Of a DNA stretch of 64,000 bases, positions 17,175 to 24,918 are shown piece by piece. A model generated the notes under the pieces. The model was not told the origin of the DNA, ran no database searches, and saw only the letters and a program-made list of their open reading frames with translations. Each line of letters opens with the position of its first letter. Within the stretch, counting starts at the first letter, position 1. This stretch comes from Methylovulum psychrotolerans (lineage in GTDB: Bacteria > Pseudomonadota > Gammaproteobacteria > Methylococcales > Methylomonadaceae), in contig NZ_PGFZ01000013.1 in assembly GCF_002923755.1 (NCBI RefSeq), positions 1 to 64,000 on the forward strand, read 5' to 3'. The translations under genes and the position numbers were made by a program.

Positions 17175-17549
17175 GGGAGTTAAGGGCAGTAATTTGGCTT
17201 CCGCTTTGATATTGTCCGCTTGTCCCCAGGCTGTGACCCCTTCAACAAACCATTGGCTTTTACGCGGATGGGGTTTGACGACATCAAATTCAGCATAAAA
17301 ACTGCCGTCGCTGTTAAATTGCAGCTTACCCAAACGTTGCTTATTGGCATGGTTAAACCAATGGCAGGCCAGATTATGCCCCCCCGTATACGGGTCTTTG
17401 ACCAGCTCGAAACGGGCTTCGTCATACTGCGGGTAAGGCAGGGCTTCGCTGGCGGCAAAACCCAGTTTGTCGATTTCCGCGCTTAGGCGCTGGCATACGG
17501 CTTCGCCTAAGGGGCGGTTGGCCGTAATCTGTGCTGTCAAATCGCTCAT
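17172..17549 (-). CDS. Conserved-type small hypothetical protein of the nif cluster
   Basis: A 125-residue soluble protein, start MSDLTAQITANRPLGEAV. It has no known catalytic motif. A tryptophan- and histidine-containing central stretch (GGHNLACHWFNHANKQRLGKL) and a C-terminal half (GSFYAEFDVVKPHPRKSQWF) suggest a beta-rich domain. It overlaps the upstream TPR-like gene by 4 bases and so is co-translated with it. Similar small open frames of unknown function accompany nif ferredoxins in other diazotrophs. The stop codon coincides with the end of a palindromic repeat. Confidence 0.75.
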   Translation of the reverse strand: MSDLTAQITANRPLGEAVCQRLSAEIDKLGFAASEALPYPQYDEARFELVKDPYTGGHNLACHWFNHANKQRLGKLQFNSDGSFYAEFDVVKPHPRKSQWFVEGVTAWGQADNIKAEAKLLPLTP

Positions 17550-18043
17550 GCCGCCATCCCCGCCGCCAAATCCATAATCACCGAAGCCCCCGAAAGGTCT
17601 TTCGGATCCAGTTGCCGTAAGTACGCCAGTACCTGTTGCGCCTCGCCGTCATAGCCTTGCCGTAATTTGATGAAGGCCAACGCTTTCAGTGTGTACAAAT
17701 AAAATAGGGCGGTATCATTGGCATACAGATCCCATTGCTTGGGCTGTTGCGCCAGTTGGCTATAATCTACCGGAAACTGGCCTTGTCTTGCCGCTTCCGC
17801 CAAACCCGCCCTGACGATGCGTTCGGCATCGGCTAGGCGTTTTTGGAAAAAATAAAACTTATACAGGGCGAAATAGGTTTGCAGGCAAGCGTTATCCAAG
17901 CTTTGCGCCTGTAAAAATAGCCTTTCCGCCCTGCTTTGGTCTACCGAACTGGCGGCGACCGCCGCTTGTAAAAGCTGGTTGACCGCTTCCGGTATATCCG
18001 GGCTAAACAGCACCCGTTCTTCAATCAGCGTAACAGCGGCCAT
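17546..18043 (-). CDS. TPR-like protein of the nif cluster
   Basis: A 165-residue all-helical protein with tetratricopeptide-like spacing: ERLFLQAQSLDNACLQTYFALYKFYF, RLADAERIVRAGLAEAARQG and TLKALAFIKLRQGYDGEAQQVL. It probably mediates protein-protein contacts. The start at 18043 overlaps the upstream ferredoxin stop as TGATG; an ATG two codons earlier is less likely. It is coupled on its downstream side to the small hypothetical gene by a 4-base overlap. Confidence 0.78.
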   Translation of the reverse strand: MAAVTLIEERVLFSPDIPEAVNQLLQAAVAASSVDQSRAERLFLQAQSLDNACLQTYFALYKFYFFQKRLADAERIVRAGLAEAARQGQFPVDYSQLAQQPKQWDLYANDTALFYLYTLKALAFIKLRQGYDGEAQQVLAYLRQLDPKDLSGASVIMDLAAGMAA

Positions 18044-18366
18044 CACCAAATCTCGGCGGGCATCAACAAATCGGCGACCGGTTCGCCGCCGAGCAAGTGT
18101 TGTTCAATGATGGTTTTGACATCGTCTTTTTGCACTTTGCCGTACATCACACCTTCAGGGTAGACCAGTACACTAGACCCCATCATGCACGGCCCCATGC
18201 AGCCGGTATTGGTCAGGCCGATTTTTTCAAATAAGTTACGCGCTTGGATTTCGTTCATGAACTCATTCATGACTTCGGCGCAACCCGACTGGGCACAAGA
18301 GCCGCGCGGATGACCCTGCGGACGGTTTTGGGTGCAAACAAACACATGTTTTTCGGGTCTGGGCAT
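18043..18366 (-). CDS. Thioredoxin-like [2Fe-2S] ferredoxin, Shethna protein I type
   Basis: A 107-residue thioredoxin-fold [2Fe-2S] ferredoxin. Cysteines C11 (HVFVCTQNR), C24 (RGSCAQSGC), C56 and C60 (TGCMGPC) are in the family positions; C29 is extra. The C-terminus VLVYPEGVMYGKVQKDDV is characteristic. Proteins of this family are encoded in nif regions of Azotobacter-like bacteria and act as small electron carriers in the cytoplasm. It lies 37 bases after fdxB and overlaps the next gene as TGATG. Confidence 0.9.
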   Translation of the reverse strand: MPRPEKHVFVCTQNRPQGHPRGSCAQSGCAEVMNEFMNEIQARNLFEKIGLTNTGCMGPCMMGSSVLVYPEGVMYGKVQKDDVKTIIEQHLLGGEPVADLLMPAEIW

Positions 18367-18403
18367 GATGAATATCCTTTAAAAAGTTACAATCGACTAG
18401 CAG

Positions 18404-18721
18404 CTAGGCAGCAATTTTATGGGTATGGGTAAAGCAAGCTTTAGGGCAAACCTTTGAGCAAGCCTCGCAACCGATACAATCAAGAGAATTTTTAATGCTC
18501 ATAACCATGCTGTTATCATCATCGTCTTCAAAATCACCGTAATCGTCGTCAAAATCCTCGGCATCCAAGGCTTCTGCCTTATCCACCAAATCAAACACAT
18601 CGCGGGGGCAGACTTTAAAGCAGCGGCCACAACCGATGCAGGTCTTTTGGTTAATGTCGGTAACGTATGCGGGAGTCCACTCCGATCCGCCAAAGGTAAC
18701 GCCGGTGACAAATTCAGCCAT
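18404..18721 (-). CDS. fdxB: nif-specific ferredoxin III (2[4Fe-4S])
   Basis: A 105-residue ferredoxin with two cluster motifs: [12 protein letters not shown] near the start and [12 protein letters not shown] near the end. The two are separated by an acidic insertion ([14 protein letters not shown]) typical of the nif-specific ferredoxin III family. It probably donates electrons to cofactor assembly or nitrogenase. The start at 18721 ([12 protein letters not shown]) matches the family N-terminus and follows a purine-rich GGAGATACATC stretch; the longer frame to 18802 is not supported. It sits 13 bases after the DUF683 gene. Confidence 0.92.
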   Translation of the reverse strand: MAEFVTGVTFGGSEWTPAYVTDINQKTCIGCGRCFKVCPRDVFDLVDKAEALDAEDFDDDYGDFEDDDDNSMVMSIKNSLDCIGCEACSKVCPKACFTHTHKIAA

Positions 18722-18734
18722 GATGTATCTCCGC

Positions 18735-18947
18735 TTAGGCCGCCGCCGCTTGGGCGGCCAGCAGTTTTTGGTTAGCTTCATCCCAAGCCTTGCAGGCGGC
18801 ATAAACTTCTTCGGCTATGCCCATCAATTCACCGTAACCATCCGGTAAACGGTCTTCGATCAAGTCATGCAAGACCATCGCCTGTTCACTCGCCAAGCGT
18901 TTGGTTTTTTTGACTTCTTTTTCCAGGGTTTTTAAATCGTCAGACAT
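18735..18947 (-). CDS. DUF683/CCE_0567-family small protein of the nif cluster
   Basis: A 70-residue helical-hairpin protein ([20 protein letters not shown], then [20 protein letters not shown]). This family occurs almost only in nif operons next to the NifX-associated DUF269 protein, and a cyanobacterial relative binds metal. The order nifX - DUF269 - DUF683 - fdxB here is the common one in Proteobacteria. A second helix ends in an alanine-rich tail. The exact biochemical role is not known. Confidence 0.9.
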   Translation of the reverse strand: MSDDLKTLEKEVKKTKRLASEQAMVLHDLIEDRLPDGYGELMGIAEEVYAACKAWDEANQKLLAAQAAAA

Positions 18948-18958
18948 GGCAAGCCCTC

Positions 18959-19432
18959 TTAATCCGTTGCGGCAGCGTTATATTTTTCGATTAAGCCCAA
19001 CGCTTTTTCGATGACTTTGTCGGTTTTCTCACACAAGTCTTCCAAGCTGGCGAAGCCGAAACGGTGGGTGTCGCGTAAAATTTTATCGACCACAATCAGC
19101 TTACCGACCATGATTAACGCGCGGCCAAAGCCTTCGTGGCTAAGATGCACGATAGGGGCGGCCATCAATCCGGTCTTTTTTTCGATCAGGGTCGCCAACG
19201 AGTTGTAATAGGCTTTTAAACGGGCGATGGTGATTTCATCAGGGTCGCCAATAACCGGAATGCCTTGTTTGCGTTCTTTGGTCAACACAACCGGGTCGAT
19301 GATTTTAGCTTCCGACCAACCTGCATAAGTATCGTAAGTGTCAATCGCGCGTAATTGTTTAATGTAGTCTTTGACAATATCAGAACTTAAATGGACATCG
19401 TCTTCGGCTACGACTAATGCGGCAGTACTCAT
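18959..19432 (-). CDS. NifX-associated nitrogen fixation protein (DUF269)
   Basis: A 157-residue soluble protein of the NifX-associated DUF269 family. Marks include ALVVAEDDVHLSSDIVKDYIKQLRAIDTYDTY, GIPVIGDPDEITIARLKAYYN, and PIVHLSHEGFGRALIMVGKLIVVDK with DTHRFGF. The length is normal. The gene lies between nifX and the DUF683 gene, as in many diazotrophs. The role is believed to be in FeMo-cofactor assembly or insertion, but it is not defined. Confidence 0.93.
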   Translation of the reverse strand: MSTAALVVAEDDVHLSSDIVKDYIKQLRAIDTYDTYAGWSEAKIIDPVVLTKERKQGIPVIGDPDEITIARLKAYYNSLATLIEKKTGLMAAPIVHLSHEGFGRALIMVGKLIVVDKILRDTHRFGFASLEDLCEKTDKVIEKALGLIEKYNAAATD

Positions 19433-19499
19433 GGTGTTCTCTCCGTTTAATGATTAGTGGGGGGTGTTTGTGCCGGCTTGGCAATGGGCAAACGGGCAG

Positions 19500-19985
19500 C
19501 TATTCATCCCAGCCCTCATCAAGCATTTTATTGAAGCGCTCGGGATCCGGGCCTTTGTGTTGGTTAATCGCCTTCGCCAACCAGCTTGACGGGCCGGCTT
19601 TGATTTCGTTTTGCAAATCGGCAATCAGGTCTTTAATCTTGCTGCCTTCATGCACCTTGACGGGCTGGATATTTCTGGCGATCAGTTGGTTAATCGCCGA
19701 CCCGCCGACCGCTTGGCAATACACCGCCGCACAACCATCGAGCAGGTCAAGCTTGACCGACAGCTTATCTTCGTTACCGTCTTGGTTAAGTTCGCCAAAC
19801 TGCGCGGCTTCCAATAACTGCGAATTTTCCATATCCACGGCATAAATGGCGAAGGATTTCGCCGAGCCGAAATGCTGATTAACCGTGTCCATATCGGTAG
19901 TGGCGAACGCGATTTTTAAGGCGGTTTCCATAAATTTTTCCTCTTCTGTGTCAGGCACAATGTGCATTCGTCTGGTTAATGACAT
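19500..19985 (-). CDS. nifX: FeMo-cofactor biosynthesis carrier NifX
   Basis: A 161-residue NifX: LKIAFATTDMDTVNQHFGSAKSFAIYAV, YCQAVGGSAINQLIARNIQPVKV, and the C-terminal QHKGPDPERFNKMLDEGWDE. NifX binds NifB-co and the VK cluster on their way to NifEN. The start at 19985 is chosen because the extra N-terminus (RRMHIVPDTEEEKF) resembles the acidic leader of known NifX proteins. It overlaps nifN by 10 bases; an internal ATG at 19931 with AGAGGA is the alternative. It follows nifN directly in the nifE-nifN-nifX operon. Confidence 0.93.
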   Translation of the reverse strand: MSLTRRMHIVPDTEEEKFMETALKIAFATTDMDTVNQHFGSAKSFAIYAVDMENSQLLEAAQFGELNQDGNEDKLSVKLDLLDGCAAVYCQAVGGSAINQLIARNIQPVKVHEGSKIKDLIADLQNEIKAGPSSWLAKAINQHKGPDPERFNKMLDEGWDE

Positions 19986-21373
19986 GGCTGTGGCCGGTCG
20001 GTAAGTTCACTGGCGGGTTTTTGCGCGTACACGGAGTGGTACACAGGAATTTCTTCATGCGAATAATTGATGACCAAGTTAGCCAAATCAAACAAGGTTT
20101 GCCGTGTGCCCCGATAACCGACCCAGGTTTTCTGGTAGCCGCCGATAATGTCGTACAAGGGGAAACCCGCGCGTAAAATTGGCGTACCCAGCCGTTCGGC
20201 GGTATCTACCGCATGGGAGTTACCAATGACCAATTGCACTTTGTTTGCCCGGCCCATCAGTTCCATGTCTTCCAGATCGCCAATTTTGATACTGGCGACC
20301 GGAATTTTCGCCAACAGCGGCGTATTGCAGGAAGTCACTGCCGCCACCACATCCGCACCCATTTCCTGTACCAAATCAATAAACGCCGCCAACAAATCGG
20401 CATCGGCGGCAATGGCGACCCGCAATTGCCCAAGCATAAAATGGGTGTCGAGCATGGCATCCTGCAACTGGGCGCGTTGCCGTTCGATGCGTTCCGGCAC
20501 GGCGTTGCCACTGATCTTTGCCAAGGCGCACATCAGCGCGTCATTGGCTTTTAAGCCATAGAGGTGGGGTAGGGGATAGGTAGGCACACCCGTTTTGGCC
20601 TCCAACAGTTCGGCGGCCTTGCTTAAGGAGTCGCCAATCACGATGGTTGCCAACGCATCACCTAAGGTCGCCATTTCCGAGATAAGTGTGCCGCCGATTG
20701 TCACGGGGCTAAAATCATCATCGGTCAAACAACCGTCTAAGGAATCCGATAAATCAGGGACAAATACAGGCCGCAGCTGGAATTGCTCAAAAATATCGCG
20801 TAACGCCTCCAAATCACCCGGAGTCAGCATATAACTCGCCAAGACATTGACCTGACGCTTCCGTTTGCCCGGATAGGTGCCGGCGGTTTGGGCATCCGGC
20901 ACCAAAGCGCGGATAATCTCCACCAATGTCGCTGCATAACCCGTCTCGACACTGCCGGTAAAATCAGGGGTATTGACCGCGACCACGGCGACATCGGCAA
21001 ATTCTGGATTGGCCTCGCGGAACTCGCGGACATTACGGTGGACATCCGCCCCTTGCGTTTCGGCCAAGCCTGTCGTCAAAATCGTAATCAGCGCGGGATT
21101 GGATTTTTCGGCAATATTACGGATACCTTCGCGGACATTCTCATCCGCCCCCAGCACCGAACTGGCCTGATCCATAGCCGTGCTTTGCAACGGAATAGGC
21201 TCGCGGAAATGCCGGACAAAAAACACCTTGGCAAATGCGGTGCAACCTTGCGAGCCGTGTAGCATCGGCATAGCGCGATTAAAGCCTAAGGTTGCCAAAG
21301 AGCCGCCTATCGGTTGACTGGCTTTTAGCGGGTTAACCGAGAGCGCCTTATTGCGCTTTAAAATATCAGCCAT
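19976..21373 (-). CDS. nifN: Nitrogenase FeMo-cofactor scaffold subunit NifN
   Basis: A 465-residue NifN, the beta-type subunit of the NifEN scaffold on which the FeMo-cofactor precursor matures. The N-terminus [20 protein letters not shown] and MPMLHGSQGCTAFAKVFFVR are diagnostic; C44 is the P-cluster-site cysteine. VVAVNTPDFTGSVETGY and SYMLTPGDLEALRDIFEQF follow. The start at 21373 overlaps the nifE stop as TAATG. The length is normal and no frameshift is seen. It should assemble with NifE in the cytoplasm. Confidence 0.97.
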   Translation of the reverse strand: MADILKRNKALSVNPLKASQPIGGSLATLGFNRAMPMLHGSQGCTAFAKVFFVRHFREPIPLQSTAMDQASSVLGADENVREGIRNIAEKSNPALITILTTGLAETQGADVHRNVREFREANPEFADVAVVAVNTPDFTGSVETGYAATLVEIIRALVPDAQTAGTYPGKRKRQVNVLASYMLTPGDLEALRDIFEQFQLRPVFVPDLSDSLDGCLTDDDFSPVTIGGTLISEMATLGDALATIVIGDSLSKAAELLEAKTGVPTYPLPHLYGLKANDALMCALAKISGNAVPERIERQRAQLQDAMLDTHFMLGQLRVAIAADADLLAAFIDLVQEMGADVVAAVTSCNTPLLAKIPVASIKIGDLEDMELMGRANKVQLVIGNSHAVDTAERLGTPILRAGFPLYDIIGGYQKTWVGYRGTRQTLFDLANLVINYSHEEIPVYHSVYAQKPASELTDRPQPCH

Positions 21374-22767
21374 TACGCCGCCTCCGGAAAAGCCGCCAAC
21401 GTTTTCCACGGTGCGGGAGCCCTAACGGCCTGCCAGACGGGGCTTTCAATGGTCAAAGCCAATTGCCGCACCAATTCCAACATGCCTTGATAGCCTTCAT
21501 AACCAAATTCGCGCTCTTGGTTAATGTCCAAGAAAGGGATTTTCGCTTTTAAAGCCGTGTACATATTCCGGCCTCCGGCAATCAGAATATCGGCCTTATA
21601 ATCATGGACGACTTTTAACAAGGCTTTCGGACTACCGTCATTGATCATCAGGGTATCCTCACCCATCAGTTCCCGAATCCGCGCCTTATCCTCTTCAGTG
21701 GATTTGTTCGTACCTGTCGCCACCACCACCATGCCTAAATCTTGCAGCGCCGAAATCACCGACCAACTTTTTACCCCACCCGTAAACAACAGCACCCGCT
21801 TGCCTTTCAGCCGCGCCTTCCACGGCTCCAATTCGGCACGGATGCGGCTTTCTTCGCGGGCAATCACTTGCTCGGTGCGGGCGGTCAAATCGTCATCACC
21901 CAAAGCTTTGGCAAAATCCCGCAAGGCTTGGCTAGTGTCGGTAATACCGTAAAAACTGCCTTCAAACCACGGTGTCCGGTAGCTTTGCTGCAACTTCCGC
22001 GCGACATTAACCATCGCCTTGGAGCAAACCATCATATTGACTTCCGCTTTGTGCATCGTTTGCACTTCCCGGAACCGGGCATCGCCGGACAAAGTACACA
22101 GCACCCGCAAGCCTAATTCGTCTAACAGCGGCAACACATGCCAAAACTCGCCCGCGATGTTGTATTCGCCAATCAGATTCACGTCATGGATGGTGATAGG
22201 GCTGTTGATGGGTAAGGGGTCAGGGTCGCGTGTGCCGATAACATATTTAACCATCGCATCGCCAGCAATCCGGTTGCCCAGGTTTTTTGTGCCATAAAAG
22301 CCCGCGCTGTCTATCGGCACCACAGGTACACCCCACAGTTCTTGGGCAGATTTACAGACAGCGTTGATATCGTCGCCGATTAAGGCGGGCACACAAGTGT
22401 TATAAACAAACACGGCAGGCGGCGAGTAAGTGTCTATCGCCTGTTTAATGGCATGGAACAAGCGTTTTTCCGCCCGACCCATGACAATATCCTGCTCGGT
22501 CAGGTCGGTGGTCATGCCGATACGGTATAAGTCCGCGCCGGAAGAACGTGTCCCGCGGTTATCCCACGAACTGCCCGCGCAAGCGATAGGCCCGTGGACA
22601 ATATGGGCGACATCGGCAATGGGCAACAGGGCAATCTGCGCCCCGTCAAAAGCACAGCCACCCGCCGCCGACCCCGGCTTAGGCTTGGCACAACCGGATT
22701 TTTCCTTTTTGTTATGCTCGCAAGCAGGTTCGTCCAGCAACGCTGCAATGTCTTTTGTCGATTTCAT
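21373..22767 (-). CDS. nifE: Nitrogenase FeMo-cofactor scaffold subunit NifE
   Basis: A 464-residue NifE, partner of NifN. Cluster-binding cysteines are in family positions: C38 ([11 protein letters not shown]), C63 ([15 protein letters not shown]) and C125 ([14 protein letters not shown]). Further marks are [36 protein letters not shown] and [20 protein letters not shown]. It is the first gene of the operon. A sigma-54 promoter lies about 40-55 bases before the start and a NifA activator site further up, so expression is expected only under nitrogen-fixing conditions. Confidence 0.98.
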   Translation of the reverse strand: MKSTKDIAALLDEPACEHNKKEKSGCAKPKPGSAAGGCAFDGAQIALLPIADVAHIVHGPIACAGSSWDNRGTRSSGADLYRIGMTTDLTEQDIVMGRAEKRLFHAIKQAIDTYSPPAVFVYNTCVPALIGDDINAVCKSAQELWGVPVVPIDSAGFYGTKNLGNRIAGDAMVKYVIGTRDPDPLPINSPITIHDVNLIGEYNIAGEFWHVLPLLDELGLRVLCTLSGDARFREVQTMHKAEVNMMVCSKAMVNVARKLQQSYRTPWFEGSFYGITDTSQALRDFAKALGDDDLTARTEQVIAREESRIRAELEPWKARLKGKRVLLFTGGVKSWSVISALQDLGMVVVATGTNKSTEEDKARIRELMGEDTLMINDGSPKALLKVVHDYKADILIAGGRNMYTALKAKIPFLDINQEREFGYEGYQGMLELVRQLALTIESPVWQAVRAPAPWKTLAAFPEAA

Positions 22768-22804
22768 GGCTTTTGACCTGATAGCTTTGTTTGTTAAGCT
22801 AAAA

Positions 22805-22819
22805 GCAAACAGTGTGCCA
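22805..22819 (-). promoter_or_regulatory. Sigma-54 promoter of nifE
   Basis: Read on the minus strand, TGGCACACTGTTTGC has the -24 GG and -12 GC at exact spacing (consensus TGGCAC-N5-TTGC). It lies 37-52 bases upstream of the nifE ATG, which puts transcription start near 22793. Confidence 0.92.
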
Positions 22820-22863
22820 TTTATTATCCCATTGAATTATAATATATTTTAATGGATTTATTT

Positions 22864-22879
22864 TGTAGGGAACCTGACA
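22864..22879 (-). promoter_or_regulatory. NifA upstream activator sequence for nifE
   Basis: TGTAGGGAACCTGACA is a perfect TGT-N10-ACA site. Its centre is about 60 bases upstream of the sigma-54 promoter, a little closer than the usual 80-150 bases. Confidence 0.8.
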
Positions 22880-22991
22880 ATTTGGTGGTGGAGGGTGTGA
22901 CAAGGCTGGAACAGGCGGGCAGTGCAGCCCGATGATCATGTTTTTCATAAAGCCATCCCAAATTTGTCGCTAACCACTGGGTGGGAAATAG

Positions 22992-23114
22992 GTAAGGAAT
23001 GCAAAATAATCTCGGCGTAATCCGTATCGTGAAACGGGTCTTGGCACACGGCCATCTTGCCAATACACCAAGATCCGTACCCATTAGCATTTACCTGAAT
23101 TATTTGCGCCTTAC
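22992..23114. repeat. Palindromic intergenic repeat, copy 3 of 4
   Basis: The outer arms GTAAGGAATGCAAAATAAT (from 22992) and ATTATTTGCGCCTTAC (to 23114) are imperfect inverted repeats of the same type as the other three copies. An inner palindrome, ACGGGTCTTGG at 23034-23044 and CCAAGATCCGT at 23068-23078, differs from perfect by one base. It lies between the nifE promoter region and the divergent TetR gene and separates the two regulatory zones. Confidence 0.7.
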
Positions 23115-23167
23115 AAAAACAAGCTACGGCGAAAAAAAACTTTTACACAATATATTAACAATGTTAA

Positions 23168-23182
23168 ATTAACGTCGTTAAT
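23168..23182 (+). promoter_or_regulatory. Probable TetR-family operator
   Basis: ATTAACGTCGTTAAT is a perfect palindrome with 7-base arms around one central base. It lies 17 bases before the start of the TetR-family regulator gene, the usual place for an autoregulatory operator. Confidence 0.6.
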
Positions 23183-23199
23183 AAAATAATCTATTGCCC

Positions 23200-23841
23200 A
23201 TGCCCCCTAAAATTAAATCCGAACAAGACCGCGAACAGCTACGCACCCTGATCCTTGATGCCGCCCGCAGCTTATTTGTCGAGCGCGGGATAGAAGCGGT
23301 GTCAATGCGGGAAATCGCCAAGCAAATCAAGTATTCCGCTACGACGCTATATAACTATTTCCAAGATAAAGAAGCCTTATTACAAGCGGTCTGTGATGCC
23401 GATTTTTTGGCCTTAGCTTCTGGGATGCGCGAGATTATGCAAATCCCTGATCCTATCCAACGTATCCAGGCATTGTGCCGGGGGTATGCCAAGTTCGCGC
23501 TACACCATCCCGGCCATTACCGCTTTATGTTCATGACTCCGCGCGGGCCTTGCAACATGGACATTACCCATATCGAACAGGGCAATACCGAACAAGATGC
23601 CTATGCGCAACTGCAAGCCGTCGTGCAGGCGGCTTTTGATGCAGAACTGTTCAGGGCTGACCTTAACGATAGCGAACTGATTGTCCAAACCTTATGGGCG
23701 GGCGTACACGGAGTTTGTTCCTTACAAATCGCCCTAGGTAATGAGATTTGGATGCAATGGACTGACATTGATGCCCGACTCAGCTTAATGCAAAACGCCC
23801 TTTTACGCGGCCTGCTCCGCCAACCTGACAGGATTTTTTAA
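23200..23841 (+). CDS. TetR/AcrR-family repressor of the RND efflux operon
   Basis: A 213-residue TetR-family regulator. The N-terminal helix-turn-helix domain is clear: ILDAARSLFVERGIEAVSMREIAKQIKYSATTLYNYFQDKEALLQAV. The C-terminal ligand domain is divergent (HPGHYRFMFMTPRGPCNM). It probably represses itself and the efflux genes that follow until an inducer binds. The ATG at 23200 is preferred; a TTG two codons earlier is possible. The stop is immediately followed by the adaptor ATG, so the four genes probably form one operon. A palindromic operator lies just upstream. Confidence 0.9.
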   Translation: MPPKIKSEQDREQLRTLILDAARSLFVERGIEAVSMREIAKQIKYSATTLYNYFQDKEALLQAVCDADFLALASGMREIMQIPDPIQRIQALCRGYAKFALHHPGHYRFMFMTPRGPCNMDITHIEQGNTEQDAYAQLQAVVQAAFDAELFRADLNDSELIVQTLWAGVHGVCSLQIALGNEIWMQWTDIDARLSLMQNALLRGLLRQPDRIF

Positions 23842-24918
23842 ATGCGACATTTACTCTTTGGATTATTGGCCTTAATTTTATTGGTAGCTTGTGACAAACC
23901 TGTAGAGCCGCCCCCGCCCCCGCGTCCGGCTTTGGTCATGCAGGTGGCTGACAGCGCTACAGAAACGGCAATGAGTTTGATCGGGCAAGTGCAGCCCCGT
24001 TATGAATCTGCCCAAGGTTTCCGTATTGCCGGCAAAATTATTGAGCGGCGCGTGGAAATGGGCGCTAGAGTCAGTAAAGGCCAAGTTATCGCGCGGCTGG
24101 ATGCCACCGATAGCCAGCTTAATGCGGCGGCGGCGGCGGCGGAAGTGGCTTCGGCGGAAGCCAGCCATGCCTTGGCGGTGGCGGAAGTCGCCAGACAACG
24201 GCAATTGTTCGCCAAAAAATTCATTTCCGCCTCGGCCTTGGATATTAAGGAGTCGGAGTTGAAAGAATCCAGCGCCCGCTTGGCGAAAGTCAAAGCCCAA
24301 GCCAATATCTCCGGCAACCAAACCCAATACACCACCTTGACCGCCGACCGGGACGGGGTAGTCAGCTTTATCCAGGCCGAACCGGGGCAAGTGGTTGCGG
24401 CAGGTGACGTTATTGTGCGTATCGCCGACATCCATACCGTCGACGTGCTGGTTGCCGTGCCGGAATCGCGGATGGCGGAAGTCAAGCTGCAAGCTCCAGT
24501 GCTATTAAAAATGTGGGCGGATCAGCAAAAAACCTATACCGGGATCGTGCGGGAAATTGCCCCGACGGCGGACGCGGCGACCCGCACATTTAACGTGCGC
24601 ATCACCTTGGAAAATACCGATGCTGCCGTTAAATTCGGCATGACCGCTGGAGTCCGGTTTGCTGCCCCAAGCGCCACTAATGACAGTAGTGTATTGATAC
24701 CCAGCCGTGCTTTAACCGCCAATAACGGCAAAAGCCAAGTCTGGGTGATTGATGCTAATAACCATGCACAACCACGCGCGGTTGAAACGGGGGAGTTTCG
24801 GGAAGATGGCGTAGTGATCCGCAGCGGCTTAAGCACGGGCGAAACTATCGCCATCGCGGGTGTCCATACCCTTACTAAAGACCAACTGGTGCGTCCGGTT
24901 ATGGAGACAAAACCATGA
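23842..24918 (+). CDS. RND efflux periplasmic adaptor lipoprotein
   Basis: A 358-residue membrane-fusion protein linking an inner-membrane RND pump to TolC. The signal peptide ends in a lipobox (LALILLVAC, lipidated at the cysteine), followed by a proline-rich linker (PPPPPRP). Next come the first lipoyl half (GKIIERRVEMGARVSKGQVIARLDATD), an alpha-hairpin of about 70 residues, the second lipoyl half (DGVVSFIQAEPGQVVAAGDVIVRIAD) and the beta-barrel and membrane-proximal domains. It overlaps the pump gene by 4 bases (ATGA). Confidence 0.93.
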   Translation: MRHLLFGLLALILLVACDKPVEPPPPPRPALVMQVADSATETAMSLIGQVQPRYESAQGFRIAGKIIERRVEMGARVSKGQVIARLDATDSQLNAAAAAAEVASAEASHALAVAEVARQRQLFAKKFISASALDIKESELKESSARLAKVKAQANISGNQTQYTTLTADRDGVVSFIQAEPGQVVAAGDVIVRIADIHTVDVLVAVPESRMAEVKLQAPVLLKMWADQQKTYTGIVREIAPTADAATRTFNVRITLENTDAAVKFGMTAGVRFAAPSATNDSSVLIPSRALTANNGKSQVWVIDANNHAQPRAVETGEFREDGVVIRSGLSTGETIAIAGVHTLTKDQLVRPVMETKP

